Shown here one piece after another: positions 1 to 9,198 of a stretch of DNA of 64,000 nucleotides. A program made the translations under genes and the position numbers. How positions within the stretch are numbered: position 1 is the first letter of the stretch; each line of letters begins with the position of its first letter. A model generated the notes under the pieces. That model saw only the letters and a program-made list of their open reading frames with translations. It was not told where the DNA came from and did no database searches. This stretch comes from Sphingobacterium sp. ML3W (lineage in GTDB: Bacteria > Bacteroidota > Bacteroidia > Sphingobacteriales > Sphingobacteriaceae): assembly GCF_029542085.1 (NCBI RefSeq), contig NZ_CP107036.1, forward strand, positions 1,426,001-1,490,000, given 5' to 3'.

Positions 1-281
1 CGGGAGGAATTGCGACAGATTTTGCAGGTCGTTCATTGGATATGAATCGATCTTCCGACTATGAAGACATCGAAAACAAACTGTTTGAACAAATGGATCT
101 GATGATGCAAAATGCTTCCACGGCAGAGCAAATTGCGCAGGTGGTGCACGAAGCCGCAACGGACAATAAAGATCAAATACGCTATTTGGCAGGCGAAGAT
201 GCAAATGCGCTATATGATAGACGTTTGACAATCGGAAAAGAAGCGTTCAGGCAAGAAATCGCAAAACAATTTGAGGCCTAA
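1..281 (+). CDS. Short-chain dehydrogenase/reductase, C-terminal part (cut by window edge)
   Basis: The open frame runs in from the left edge, so only about 92 C-terminal residues are visible. The segment GGIATDFAGRSLD near its start is the typical proline/glycine loop after the catalytic YxxxK helix in classical SDR proteins (usually PGxIxTDF), which would make this an NAD(P)-dependent oxidoreductase. The Rossmann GxxxGxG motif and the catalytic Tyr/Lys are outside the window, so substrate and cofactor cannot be judged. The frame ends at a TAA (279-281) directly before an intrinsic terminator. An AraC regulator follows on the same strand and may control it, as is common for such pairs; this is inference. 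Confidence 0.7.
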   Translation, partial: GGIATDFAGRSLDMNRSSDYEDIENKLFEQMDLMMQNASTAEQIAQVVHEAATDNKDQIRYLAGEDANALYDRRLTIGKEAFRQEIAKQFEA

Positions 282-293
282 TTTTTAAATCGG

Positions 294-321
294 CAACTGT
301 CTTTGCGGGCAGTTGTTTTTT
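294..321 (+). terminator. Intrinsic terminator after the SDR gene
   Basis: CAACTGTC (294-301) pairs with GGCAGTTG (308-315), allowing one G-U pair, around a six-base loop and is followed by a T run. It ends the SDR transcript 13 bp after its stop codon. Confidence 0.7.
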
Positions 322-330
322 GTAAATTTG
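302..330 (+). promoter_or_regulatory. Bacteroidota-type promoter of the AraC gene
   Basis: TAAATTTG (323-330) matches the Bacteroidota -7 consensus TAnnTTTG exactly. TTTG at 302-305 sits 17 bp upstream and fits the -33 element. The predicted start would leave a leader of only about 8-10 nt before the ATG at 346. The -33 box lies inside the upstream terminator hairpin, so terminator and promoter are nested. Confidence 0.5.
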
Positions 331-345
331 TAAAACAAAAACAGG

Positions 346-1257
346 ATGCATAGTATCAACTCCATATCCGAATTTCATAAGCAATTGTCGTTGCCCGCCC
401 CATTACATCCGCTCATCAGTGTAATTGATGTCGCTGGAATAAAACCTGATGAAAGCAGCATTTGGGAACAGTTCTGCGTCAATTTCTATAGCATTTCCCT
501 CAAAAAAGATGTTACCGCAAAAATAAAGTACGGACAACAATATTACGATTTCGACAAAGGAACCATGAACTTTATTGCGCCCAAACAGATTCAATCGTTA
601 ACGATTGCTGAAATCAGAAAAATGAATATCGAATGCGGAAAAGGTTACATGCTTATGTTTCATCCTGATTTTTTGTATACGCACCCCCTTGCAACCGCAA
701 TAAAAAATTATAACTTCTTTTCGTATGCGCTTAATGAAGCATTACATCTGTCCGAACGGGAAGAAAAAGACATTGTAGAAATTTTCCTTAAAATCGAAAA
801 AGAATACCAACATATCGACAAACATACCCAAGGAATTATTTTGTCACAAATTGATATGCTATTGCAATACAGCAACCGGTTTTACGAGCGTCAGTTCATC
901 ACACGAAAAGCTGTTAACAATGCGCTGCTGACACAATTGGAAAAATTGCTGGATGCGTATTTCGATAGCGAAGAAACTTTAAAACAAGGGCTTCCGACGG
1001 TAGAGTATTTAGCAGAAAACCTCCACGTTTCAGCACGTTATCTAAGCGATTTACTACGGTCAGTGACCGGTAAAAACACACAACAGCACATCCACGACAA
1101 GTTGATTGAAGAAGCCAAGGAAAAACTCACGGCCACAAGTCTCTCAGTGGCAGAAATTGCCTACAAGCTCGGTTTTGAACATCCACAATCATTCAACAAA
1201 CTGTTTAAGAAAAAGACCAATGTTTCGCCGTTAGCGTTCAGACAATTGTTTAATTGA
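346..1257 (+). CDS. AraC-family transcriptional regulator
   Basis: A 303-residue cytoplasmic DNA-binding protein. The last 100 residues hold the two helix-turn-helix units of the AraC/XylS family: the first around TVEYLAENLHVSARYLSDLLR and the second around SVAEIAYKLGFEHPQSFNKLFKK, ending in the usual sPlaFR. The N-terminal 190 residues resemble the ligand-binding half of the many Bacteroidota AraC proteins next to oxidoreductases. The ATG at 346 is preceded by a good TAnnTTTG promoter and no earlier start fits. It follows an SDR gene and probably senses a small molecule handled by that enzyme; the ligand is unknown. Confidence 0.85.
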   Translation: MHSINSISEFHKQLSLPAPLHPLISVIDVAGIKPDESSIWEQFCVNFYSISLKKDVTAKIKYGQQYYDFDKGTMNFIAPKQIQSLTIAEIRKMNIECGKGYMLMFHPDFLYTHPLATAIKNYNFFSYALNEALHLSEREEKDIVEIFLKIEKEYQHIDKHTQGIILSQIDMLLQYSNRFYERQFITRKAVNNALLTQLEKLLDAYFDSEETLKQGLPTVEYLAENLHVSARYLSDLLRSVTGKNTQQHIHDKLIEEAKEKLTATSLSVAEIAYKLGFEHPQSFNKLFKKKTNVSPLAFRQLFN

Positions 1258-1290
1258 CCTCTCTTTCGCAACTTAAACATATCCTTCAAC

Positions 1291-1336
1291 ATTATAAAAT
1301 AATCATCTCCACATCAATCATTTGTGGAGATGATTA
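1291..1336 (-). terminator. Strong terminator of the phospholipase C gene
   Basis: A perfect 14-bp stem (1300-1313 with 1323-1336, nine-base loop) lies just past the phospholipase stop codon. Read on the minus strand it is followed by TTTTATAAT, so it mainly stops the minus transcript; the plus side has no T run. Confidence 0.8.
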
Positions 1337-1342
1337 TACAGC

Positions 1343-3862
1343 CTATACGGTATAAAGGCCACCCATTAAAGGGTCCGTCTTAGAGATCTTTCCGGTCTCC
1401 ACATGGCCAGCAAAACGCTCTGACCAAGTCGGATATCCCTCCGCCTCAAGCTGCAGGTCATACCAGCCAAAACTTGATTGAAGATCGATCACAATCGACT
1501 TTTCTTCGCCCGGAGCTAAAGTCACTGGCCCTAACTGTTGCTGATACCCCAGGTCTTTGAGCAGCATTTTTTTAGCGGCAGCACTCCGGTTATTCAATTT
1601 AGCAACTAGATTTCCTGTCAATTGATCCTTATTTTTCGCCTGTTCATATACACACTTGACCGAGACCTCCGGATGCCTGTCGCTACCACGAAATTCTCGA
1701 TAGAACCCATTTGGCGCATATCCTTTTAGATGATAATGGCCATCCTTAAACGAGCTTAAATGCCAGTTATCACGTAGGGAATCTCCGGCAGAAACTGCAT
1801 ATTCCCAAGTGCGTAATGTCTCCTGATCATAAGGCGCGGCGGCATAGACCAAAAATGGTGAACCATTGGATTTGGCATTGTGGACCTTATTTCCTGCTGT
1901 AAAGGTAAGTTGGTATTCTTTACTGTTTACATCGTAATGTCCATCTAAATACAATTCATACGGTATCGGACATGAAGGTTTAATCCCTTTTTCCTGCTCA
2001 GGAAAGAGTGAAAATTGTTGTGGTGCGGTATTCACCTGAGCGATTTCCGATTCACGCAGGGGACGATAATTTTTAGGAATATCTTTAAATTGGGATTTAT
2101 GGACATCTACCATAAAAGCATCCTTTTCGAGCGCCTTCACTGTCTCTGTCTGATCCGCCTGAAAAGGTCTAAAGATGGATGTAAGGTCACCACAGATGCT
2201 GCGGCGCCATTGAGTAATATTTTCTTCGCGAATGCTTTTTCCAAATTTCTTCGCCAAAAAGTTCTCCAAAAAGCGAAGCGATGAAGTGTGGTCAAACAAT
2301 TCTGAATTCACAAATCCGCCCCTAGTCCACGGCGATGCTATAACCAATGGGACACGATAACCCAGCCCAATGGAACTCTCCCGGATACGGTCTTCCATGG
2401 CAGATGGATTGGTCTGTTGATCTTTAGTCACCCATTCCATCTTTCCGTCGATATTGGAAGAGACTTTACCAGCCCCTTCGCTATAAGGATTGGGTGTCGC
2501 ATAGGGCGGTACATGGTCAAAAAATCCATCGTTCTCATCATAAGTAAGAATGAAGATGGTCTTTTTCCATACCTCCGGATTTTTGAGCAAGATCTCCATA
2601 ACTTCATTGACATACCAGGAGCCAAACCAAGGTCTTCCGGGATGATCCGAAAAATTTGCCGGCGTCATTAACCAGGAGACCGTCGGCAGTTTGTTATTTT
2701 CCACATCCTGACGGAACTGATGGAGCACATCCCCTTTTGGCACCTGCAACTGCCGGTCTATGTCTCCATCCTGATACGATATCGTCGTTAAAGCATGATA
2801 ATCTGCGTCGTTATGATTAGTCGTAAAGGCTCTGTCATTGAGTGACTTTTCATGACGCGGTAATTTATCATAGGCTTCTTTGGTGTAAATACCGATACTT
2901 TCGTCAATCATGCGCATCACCTTTTGTGCTGCCACCAATCTCTGCTTGTCGGATTGACTTACAGGATCTGGTCCGATACGATCAATCTCCTGTTGTACAG
3001 CTTTTTTTCGCTGCTGGAGATTAGCCACATTGCCGGGATGCAACCGCACATTGTATGCTTTGAAGTATTCCATCACATTGGTACCAAAATTCCCAAGCCA
3101 ATTGCTTTCCTCACCACTGATGCCCGATCCTATCGTGAGCTCATTTTGATAAATCCGCCAGCCGATACCGTGTTCTTCCAATCGTTCCGGAAATGTCTTC
3201 CAGTCGAGCGTAGGCTTGTTGTAATCGCTGATATTCCAGAGATGTGCTTTCGCCCTGGGATTATTTTGCTCGCGCACCGTGCCTGTCATCCAATACCATC
3301 TATTGGGATGTGTTCCCGTAATGCTCGAACAAAAATGCTGATCACAGACGGTAAATGCATCGGCCAAAGAATAGTAAAACGGGAAATCAGAGCGGTCACA
3401 ATAACCCAGCGTCAGGGGTACATCGGTATATGCTTTGTTGTAGGGCTTTTTGACATTCAGCCAGCGGTCATATTTCCCACCATTTCGAGCATCGGTCTGA
3501 TCAGCCCAGCCATGTGGGGTGGAACCCATCCACGGGGCCTTTGAGTCCTTTACATTGAGCCGAAACGGTATAAAGGTCTTCCCTTCGGCGTTAGACTGAG
3601 CCCATACACTATTTCCATTGGGCTGTATGATCGTACGGGGATCGTTAAAACCACGTACGCCTTTCAAACAACCGTATAGATGATCAAATGAACGATTTTC
3701 CTGCATCAGGAAAACGATATGTTCGGCATCATAGAATGTACTGCCCGATGCGGGATTGATTGCCAATGCTCTTTGGATTGTCGATGGTAGCAAACCTACC
3801 AAAGCGGCACTTCCCGAAAGGAGCGCCGACTTTTTAATAAAATCTCTTCTTGAACTGTTCAT
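1343..3862 (-). CDS. Phosphocholine-specific phospholipase C, Tat-exported
   Basis: An 839-residue enzyme of the acid-phosphatase-like phospholipase C family (non-hemolytic PLC type), which hydrolyses phosphatidylcholine or sphingomyelin headgroups outside the cytoplasm. The N-terminus has a twin-arginine signal (SRRDFIKK followed by a hydrophobic stretch). The phosphoesterase domain covers about residues 45-560, starting with EHIVFLMQENRSFDHLYG, the metal-binding signature, and including TYDENDGFFDHVPP and the SPWTRGGFV/FDHTS segment. Two C-terminal beta domains of the DUF756 type follow at about 630-830. Length agrees with the family. Its upstream neighbour on the same strand is only the tail of a TonB-dependent receptor, so it may once have been the second gene of a two-gene unit. 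Confidence 0.88.
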   Translation of the reverse strand: MNSSRRDFIKKSALLSGSAALVGLLPSTIQRALAINPASGSTFYDAEHIVFLMQENRSFDHLYGCLKGVRGFNDPRTIIQPNGNSVWAQSNAEGKTFIPFRLNVKDSKAPWMGSTPHGWADQTDARNGGKYDRWLNVKKPYNKAYTDVPLTLGYCDRSDFPFYYSLADAFTVCDQHFCSSITGTHPNRWYWMTGTVREQNNPRAKAHLWNISDYNKPTLDWKTFPERLEEHGIGWRIYQNELTIGSGISGEESNWLGNFGTNVMEYFKAYNVRLHPGNVANLQQRKKAVQQEIDRIGPDPVSQSDKQRLVAAQKVMRMIDESIGIYTKEAYDKLPRHEKSLNDRAFTTNHNDADYHALTTISYQDGDIDRQLQVPKGDVLHQFRQDVENNKLPTVSWLMTPANFSDHPGRPWFGSWYVNEVMEILLKNPEVWKKTIFILTYDENDGFFDHVPPYATPNPYSEGAGKVSSNIDGKMEWVTKDQQTNPSAMEDRIRESSIGLGYRVPLVIASPWTRGGFVNSELFDHTSSLRFLENFLAKKFGKSIREENITQWRRSICGDLTSIFRPFQADQTETVKALEKDAFMVDVHKSQFKDIPKNYRPLRESEIAQVNTAPQQFSLFPEQEKGIKPSCPIPYELYLDGHYDVNSKEYQLTFTAGNKVHNAKSNGSPFLVYAAAPYDQETLRTWEYAVSAGDSLRDNWHLSSFKDGHYHLKGYAPNGFYREFRGSDRHPEVSVKCVYEQAKNKDQLTGNLVAKLNNRSAAAKKMLLKDLGYQQQLGPVTLAPGEEKSIVIDLQSSFGWYDLQLEAEGYPTWSERFAGHVETGKISKTDPLMGGLYTV

Positions 3863-3875
3863 GTTCTGTTATTGC

Positions 3876-3965
3876 TTAAAAACTATATCTTACCCCTAAT
3901 TGAATTTGGTATGGATTGCCGGAGTTGGCCATTTTACTTAAATCACGGGAATTGTCAGCGACTTA
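3876..3965 (-). pseudogene. 3' stump of a TonB-dependent receptor gene
   Basis: On the minus strand, a frame of about 28 codons ends in ANSGNPYQIQLGVRYSF and a TAA, 13 bp upstream of the phospholipase start codon. An aromatic-terminated last beta strand preceded by a NPxQIQLG segment is the standard C-terminus of Bacteroidota TonB-dependent outer membrane receptors. Upstream the frame hits a stop at about 3963, followed by a CTGT repeat tract, and no further receptor sequence is present. A possible minus-strand -7 box (TAAATTTG, 4128-4121) survives further upstream. It reads as an internal deletion that left the promoter region and the last strand. Confidence 0.6.
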
Positions 3966-3971
3966 CCCTGA

Positions 3972-3997
3972 TCTGTCTGTCTGTCTGTCTGTCCGTC
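3972..3997. repeat. CTGT tetranucleotide tract
   Basis: About five tandem TCTG units followed by a variant TCCG unit. The tract lies exactly where the truncated TonB receptor frame is lost, so it may mark slippage or the deletion junction. Confidence 0.75.
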
Positions 3998-4277
3998 TTT
4001 CAATTTTGACTTGTCTGTGCTTTTCAACCGTGCACAAGTATATAACAAGTGTTTAAACAGATTATTAATTTAGGTAAACCTTTCCGTTAAAAAAAACAAA
4101 GTAAAACAGATTAGCGTATTCAAATTTAACAGGGTTATAAACTTCGTCAGCGACAGTTGTCGATCTTTGCTATTACTATTTCGTACCTTAGAACGGTGAA
4201 TTATAGATTTCACCTTAATTAAACGGGTTTTTCTATAAAAAGCTAAAAATGTAAATCTTTAAATATTGTTTGATAGG

Positions 4278-4823
4278 ATGCTCACAGATATAAATATTGA
4301 TTTGATTAAGCGTGTTGGGAAGAAATTATCCTTTAAAAAAGGTGATTTCTTTGTGAAAGAAAACGAAGTATGCAATTATATTGGCATCGTTGAAAGTGGT
4401 ACGTTCTATTCCTATTTTGAAGACGCAGACCTCAATTTCATCGTTAATGAGTTATATACGCAAAACAGCATTATTACTTCTTATCGGAGTTTCCTTGGGG
4501 ATATTCTATCGCCAGCATATATAAAAGCCTATTCAGATGCGATCGTCTACGCCTTGGATAAAGAAATGTATAATACATTGATGAAAGAACAAGAGTGGGC
4601 TGTCCTATTTAAGCGTATTTCAGATCAATTGTTTATTAATAAATGCTTTAAAGAAACCTCCCTGGTCAAACTCAAAGCGAAAGAACGCTATTTAGAACTC
4701 ATTGCTTATCGGAAAAATATCGAACAAGATTTCCCCCAGCATTTAATAGCGTCCTATCTTAAAATTCGTCCAGAAACCTTGTCAAGGCTAAAAAGTCTTG
4801 ACATACATCAAGATAGAAAGTAA
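4278..4823 (+). CDS. Crp/Fnr-family transcriptional regulator
   Basis: About 181 residues with a cyclic-nucleotide-binding beta-roll in the first 110 residues (KKGDFFVKENEVCNYIGIVESGTFYSY) and a C-terminal helix-turn-helix (FPQHLIASYLKIRPETLSRLK). No Fnr-type cysteines are seen. This matches the many small Bacteroidota Crp-like proteins that lack the canonical cAMP contacts, so the ligand is unknown. The ATG at 4278 is chosen; a TTG at 4266 is the only alternative, because a TAA lies at 4260. A tautomerase and a cupin gene follow on the same strand and are plausible targets. Confidence 0.8.
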   Translation: MLTDINIDLIKRVGKKLSFKKGDFFVKENEVCNYIGIVESGTFYSYFEDADLNFIVNELYTQNSIITSYRSFLGDILSPAYIKAYSDAIVYALDKEMYNTLMKEQEWAVLFKRISDQLFINKCFKETSLVKLKAKERYLELIAYRKNIEQDFPQHLIASYLKIRPETLSRLKSLDIHQDRK

Positions 4824-4866
4824 ATTATCCTACGGAATTTTGCATTGTAACATTAAATAATCTACA

Positions 4867-5256
4867 ATGCCATTAGTAAGAATAACTTTATCGGAAAGCT
4901 ACGAGCTCGAAACAACGAACCATATTTCGCAGGCTATCCATCACGCACTGATACAGGAATTTAATATTCCTAAAGACGACTATTTTCATATTATTGAGAA
5001 ACTACCAGATACACAGCTCCAGTTTCCAAAAGAGTACCTGGCTATAAAGCATACAACAGCCATAATTTTCATACAAATTATTGCTGCTGTGGGACGAACA
5101 GTTGCGCAGAAACAACGCTTATACAAAAGAATTTCCGAAAATATTGAAGCTTCGACAGGAATAAATCCACAAGAGATTATCATTTCGATGATTGAAAATG
5201 AGAAAGAAAATTGGTCTTTCGGAAATGGAGAATTACAGGCCTTTAACCATATATAG
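4867..5256 (+). CDS. Tautomerase-family protein
   Basis: A 129-residue protein that starts MPLVRITL, so after Met removal it exposes the N-terminal proline used as catalytic base in the 4-oxalocrotonate tautomerase superfamily. Its length (about twice the 62-residue 4-OT unit) and the LPDTQLQFP and GINPQEIIISMIENEKENWSFGNGE segments fit the longer tautomerase group related to MSAD and cis-CaaD. Those enzymes act on small keto or halo acids; the substrate here is unknown. Its stop is 2 bp before the cupin ATG, so the two genes are very likely co-transcribed. Confidence 0.8.
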   Translation: MPLVRITLSESYELETTNHISQAIHHALIQEFNIPKDDYFHIIEKLPDTQLQFPKEYLAIKHTTAIIFIQIIAAVGRTVAQKQRLYKRISENIEASTGINPQEIIISMIENEKENWSFGNGELQAFNHI

Positions 5257-5258
5257 AA

Positions 5259-5672
5259 ATGATCGAAATTGTAAACGGATTTGAAATCCTCGGAAAGGTC
5301 GCAAAAGATGCCTTAATGATGCAAAAGGTAGCGCACTTAATAGGCGAAGATACCATGTCCCTATTTATCATTGAATTAAGCAAAAATCAAAAATTGCCAG
5401 CGCATTATCATAAGGCAGGGATTGAAATGTACTTTATCCTTTCGGGAGAAGGGTCCATCGAAACTGCTTTATTTAAAGAAGAGACCAATGTTTTTGAAAA
5501 TGTAACAACTCAAACACTAAAGCCTGGCGACGCATTTACAATTCACCCATTGGTTATACATCAATTAGTTAATGAAGAGACAGGGATGCTTAAACTTTTA
5601 GCAGTAGCTCCCAAAAGTCACAATAATGAAGACCGCTATTTTGTTGACTTAGGCAAAAAGGGAGTTGCATAA
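5259..5672 (+). CDS. Cupin-domain protein
   Basis: A 137-residue single-domain cupin. The first cupin motif is visible as LPAHYHKAGIEMYFILSGEG (H-x-H-like, with a Glu) and the second as PGDAFTIHPLVIHQLVNEE. Such small cupins bind a metal and often act as isomerases, dioxygenases or sugar-binding proteins. It starts 2 bp after the tautomerase gene, which suggests a shared pathway on a small carbonyl compound, but no specific reaction can be named. Confidence 0.8.
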   Translation: MIEIVNGFEILGKVAKDALMMQKVAHLIGEDTMSLFIIELSKNQKLPAHYHKAGIEMYFILSGEGSIETALFKEETNVFENVTTQTLKPGDAFTIHPLVIHQLVNEETGMLKLLAVAPKSHNNEDRYFVDLGKKGVA

Positions 5673-5715
5673 AAGGGACTCGGCTCTTTGACCTGAGTAC
5701 GATAAATACAAAGCG

Positions 5716-5780
5716 AAGCACCACAGCGGTGCTTTACTTATAAAAAAAAGGGACCGACGTATGCCAACGCGGTCCCTTTT
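5716..5780. terminator. Two hairpins, bidirectional terminator between converging genes
   Basis: AAGCACC (5716-5722) pairs with GGTGCTT (5728-5734). A second stem, GGGACCG (5750-5756) with CGGTCCC (5770-5776), is flanked by eight A on the left and TTTT on the right, so it works for both strands. It separates the cupin gene (+) from the M16 protease gene (-). Confidence 0.75.
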
Positions 5781-5818
5781 AAAACTATAAACTATTAAAA
5801 CTATCTCCTCCGTTTGGA

Positions 5819-8758
5819 TTAGTATCCAAAGATTTCATTTAAGCTAAGCTTAGTGATTTTACCAAGTGCTGTAATATTGTCCTGATTCAGGTCCTTCTCC
5901 TCGCCTACAATGCAATAGCTGTAGGGCTTGCGGCTGATATTATCGCTGTGAAATTGTTTAAGATCACTGTATGTCAATTGAGGAATCTTTTCAAAGATCA
6001 TTTTTCTTGAATCTTCGGTAAGTCCACGGCGTTGTGCCGCCATATAGCTCGAAAGGATACCGGTCCCCGTAATACGTTCACTAGCCAATGATTTTAATAA
6101 ATTTGTACGCACCGATTCCAAGCCTACAGCTGATTCTGGTAATTCATTCAAAAGCTCATTCATACCGCCTACAGCATCTTTAAACTTATCCGATTGCGTG
6201 CCGATATAAGCACCGACCATGCCATGGTTTTCTTTCTTTTGTGGTTGTGCATAGTAGGCATAAGTCGTGTAGGCCAATGCTTTAGATTCCCGAAGCGTCT
6301 GGAATACAATACTGCCCATCCCGCCTCCAAAGTATCCATTGAAAAATGTAACCGTCGGCAGTTGGTTTTTATCAAATAATCCTGAATTTCTGATCCAGAA
6401 TACTTCAACCTGCTTCATACCATACTGTGCAAAAAAGACTTTGCTCTCATCGGTCGGCTTTTCTACAAATTTTACACCCTTTTCTATTGTTGCATAGGCC
6501 GTGTTATTATTTTTTAGCGGTGTCAGATTTTTTACCAATTCATTCACATGCTCCGGCCCATAATAGAGAATACGGTGTTTCGCATTTGCTAACTTATGCA
6601 ATACCGCGACCAGGTCTGAAGCTTTCAATCCATCCAACTCTTGATCGGTATAGGTGTAATTAAACGGGTTTTTGGCACCATAACGTGCATATGCTTTTAG
6701 CCCCTCCATGATAGAAGCTTTATTTTCCTTGGCATTGGCCCGGGATTTTTTAACACGGTCAATGAATGCGGTAAATGCACGCTCATCTGCTACACAGTTA
6801 TGCATCAGATCTTGCAGCAGACCGACCGACTCCTTAAAATTACTACCCAAACCGGAAATAGAAACACTGCTTTCCTCATTGCCAGAAGAAACTGAAAAGT
6901 CTGACGCCAGCTTATAGAATGCTTTGCTAAACTCTTCACTGCTCCTATTCTTGGTACCCAAAAATTCCAGGTATCCGACAGCCAAGCCCAGTAACTTGTT
7001 GTCCCAGCTACCAAAGTCATAATGATAAGTCAGGGCAAATAGTTCGTTATCTTTGTTTTGAACAGCCAATACATCCAGATCCTTCAGCTTTGATTTGGAA
7101 ATCTCCTGATCAAAATCTATCCATTTAGGACTGATATTCTGCTCCGGCATTGCATTAATCTGTTTTAAAAATGCAGACTCTACATTTCGATTGACCGTAA
7201 TAGGCGTAATGGCTGGCTTGACTACTTTATCTACATTGGTATCCTGCCCTTTTTCCTTGAAGACAGTCACATAATTGACGTCAGAAATATATTTATTAGC
7301 AAAGCGAACAATATCTTCTTTCGTAATTTTAGACAAGCGGTCTGTATAAGCCAACTCTTTTGCCCAATCCAACTCCGAATTAAAGCCAGACATAAGCTGT
7401 TCGGCGGTACTGGTGTAGTTTTCGAAGAGTTTGATCTGTGATTTTTTTTCATTATTGATGATAGATGTCAACAAGTCCGCAGAGAAATCTCCTTTTTTCA
7501 ATTTCTCCAATTCAGCCAACAACAGTTTTTTGACATCTTCAAGGCTCTGACCTGTGCCTGGATTACCTTGAAGAATAAGCATCGAATAATCTTTTAGAAT
7601 ATAAGGAAATGCACCTGCTCCCAATAATTTCTGAGACTTAACAAGGTCCAGATCGATCAAACCGGCAGATCCATTGGTAAGCACATTGGCCATTAAATTG
7701 AGGATCTGCGCATCTGGATGTGCTGCCCCCGGGAAACGAAAACCCATTAAGACATATTCTGAAGCAGGGCCTTTGACAGTCCTTGAAATTGGAGTTGTGA
7801 TGGGCTGCTCTTGCTCAAAGGTATATGCTGGCACGGGTTTGGATTTCATGCCTGAAAATGCCTTGTCTATACGCTTAATCACGTCGGTAGGATTAAAATC
7901 ACCCGACATAATCACGCCCATATTATTCGGAACATAATAGGTGTTGTAATATTCACGGATTGCTTTGAGCGATGGATTTTTAAGGTGCTCCACAGAGCCC
8001 AAAACGGTTTGCTTGCCGTAGTTATTATTGGGAAACATGGCCGCAAAAATAGCTTCGGTAGATTTTCTATTATCGTTATCTAAACTTATGTTTTTTTCTT
8101 CGTAGACTGATTCAAGCTCTGTATGGAATAAACGGAGGATGGGATTTCGGAATCGCTCCGCTTGTACTGTCAGGTATTTATCGATCACATTGCTGGGGAT
8201 ATCTTCTACGTAGACCGTTTGCTCAAATGAGGTAAAGGCATTCGTACCCTTGGAGCCCATACTGCTCATCAGTTTATCATATTCATTCGGAATAGCATAT
8301 TTTGATGCCTCCCCCGATACACGGTCGATTTCTTTATAGATCGCAGTGCGTTCATTAGCATCTGTACTATGGTTGTATTTTTCATAAAGATTGTCAACCT
8401 CGTCCAGCAGCGGTTTTTCTTTGGACCAGTCCAAACTACCAAACTTGTCGGTACCCTTAAAAAGCATATGCTCCAGGTAATGTGCGAGTCCAGTATGATC
8501 TTTTGGATCCGTCTTGCTACCAGCTTTGGTTGCAATATAAGCCTGTATGCGAGGCTGCTTGTTATTTGGGCTTAAAATAACGGTCAATCCGTTTTTCAAT
8601 TTGTAAAATCGGGTTTGAACCGGGTCGTTGGTCACGTATTTATAGGTATAGCCCCCCTCAGAGGTCTCTTTCCACTGATATTTTCCGACTTGCGCCTGAA
8701 TACCGGTCGTTATAAACAGTAGCGATAGGAAAGCTACTGTTTTCATTTTTCTATTCAT
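5819..8758 (-). CDS. Secreted M16-family metalloprotease (two-domain, pitrilysin type)
   Basis: A 979-residue zinc peptidase with a Sec signal peptide (residues 1-22, ending IQAQ). The inverted zinc motif HxxEH is intact at H93-x-x-E96-H97 (AHYLEHMLF), with a downstream Glu in the SVYEEKNISLDN segment as the likely third ligand. A middle M16_C domain lies at about 250-430, and a second, catalytically silent M16 repeat at about 530-960. Length and layout match periplasmic Bacteroidota M16B proteins that degrade peptides to scavenge amino acids. It is transcribed alone. Confidence 0.9.
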   Translation of the reverse strand: MNRKMKTVAFLSLLFITTGIQAQVGKYQWKETSEGGYTYKYVTNDPVQTRFYKLKNGLTVILSPNNKQPRIQAYIATKAGSKTDPKDHTGLAHYLEHMLFKGTDKFGSLDWSKEKPLLDEVDNLYEKYNHSTDANERTAIYKEIDRVSGEASKYAIPNEYDKLMSSMGSKGTNAFTSFEQTVYVEDIPSNVIDKYLTVQAERFRNPILRLFHTELESVYEEKNISLDNDNRKSTEAIFAAMFPNNNYGKQTVLGSVEHLKNPSLKAIREYYNTYYVPNNMGVIMSGDFNPTDVIKRIDKAFSGMKSKPVPAYTFEQEQPITTPISRTVKGPASEYVLMGFRFPGAAHPDAQILNLMANVLTNGSAGLIDLDLVKSQKLLGAGAFPYILKDYSMLILQGNPGTGQSLEDVKKLLLAELEKLKKGDFSADLLTSIINNEKKSQIKLFENYTSTAEQLMSGFNSELDWAKELAYTDRLSKITKEDIVRFANKYISDVNYVTVFKEKGQDTNVDKVVKPAITPITVNRNVESAFLKQINAMPEQNISPKWIDFDQEISKSKLKDLDVLAVQNKDNELFALTYHYDFGSWDNKLLGLAVGYLEFLGTKNRSSEEFSKAFYKLASDFSVSSGNEESSVSISGLGSNFKESVGLLQDLMHNCVADERAFTAFIDRVKKSRANAKENKASIMEGLKAYARYGAKNPFNYTYTDQELDGLKASDLVAVLHKLANAKHRILYYGPEHVNELVKNLTPLKNNNTAYATIEKGVKFVEKPTDESKVFFAQYGMKQVEVFWIRNSGLFDKNQLPTVTFFNGYFGGGMGSIVFQTLRESKALAYTTYAYYAQPQKKENHGMVGAYIGTQSDKFKDAVGGMNELLNELPESAVGLESVRTNLLKSLASERITGTGILSSYMAAQRRGLTEDSRKMIFEKIPQLTYSDLKQFHSDNISRKPYSYCIVGEEKDLNQDNITALGKITKLSLNEIFGY

Positions 8759-8840
8759 AAATAAATAATTTAGGGAATATAAACTTCATAATACTTGGCA
8801 ATAATATTTTCAACAATATTAAACTTTAACAAAACAATTA

Positions 8841-9145
8841 TCAATGTAACAGGTGAAAAACAATAAAATTTATAGAAATATTAATACTAGCCGATATAAT
8901 ATTCAGTAAATTCATCATCCTATTATAAAAAAAAAGATTTTTTTCAGCTAACAGGTACGAAATGAATTCTTTACCATTGGGATCGATAACGAATTTTGGT
9001 GATATTCCTTCAAAACCAAATGCCTCGATAGCCATACGTATTCGATGGCTGAAACTTGCCAAAGAAAATCATTGGAAAATGCTTCTATAGCATGATCAAA
9101 ATCAGCAGTACCTCGAATTTTGAAGAGAACTGATAGCCGATACAT
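8841..9145 (-). pseudogene. Possible frameshifted minus-strand gene remnant
   Basis: Two overlapping minus-strand frames look like parts of one protein. The upstream one begins MYRLSVLFKIRGTADFDHAIEAF and runs to about 9060; the sequence then continues plausibly in another frame as MAIEAFGFEGISPKFVIDPNGKEF. Their protein-like composition and adjoining positions suggest a single small gene broken by a frameshift. I do not recognise the family, and this could be chance coding. Confidence 0.3.
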
Positions 9146-9198
9146 AGTAATGTTTCGTCTTTATTTTAATGAAGCGACTTTAATTGGCATACTACTCG

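Noticed and set aside
2015..3544. Several plus-strand frames of 60-206 codons inside the phospholipase gene
   Set aside because: They are antisense shadows of a gene with clear family motifs, with no starts, domains or independent composition.
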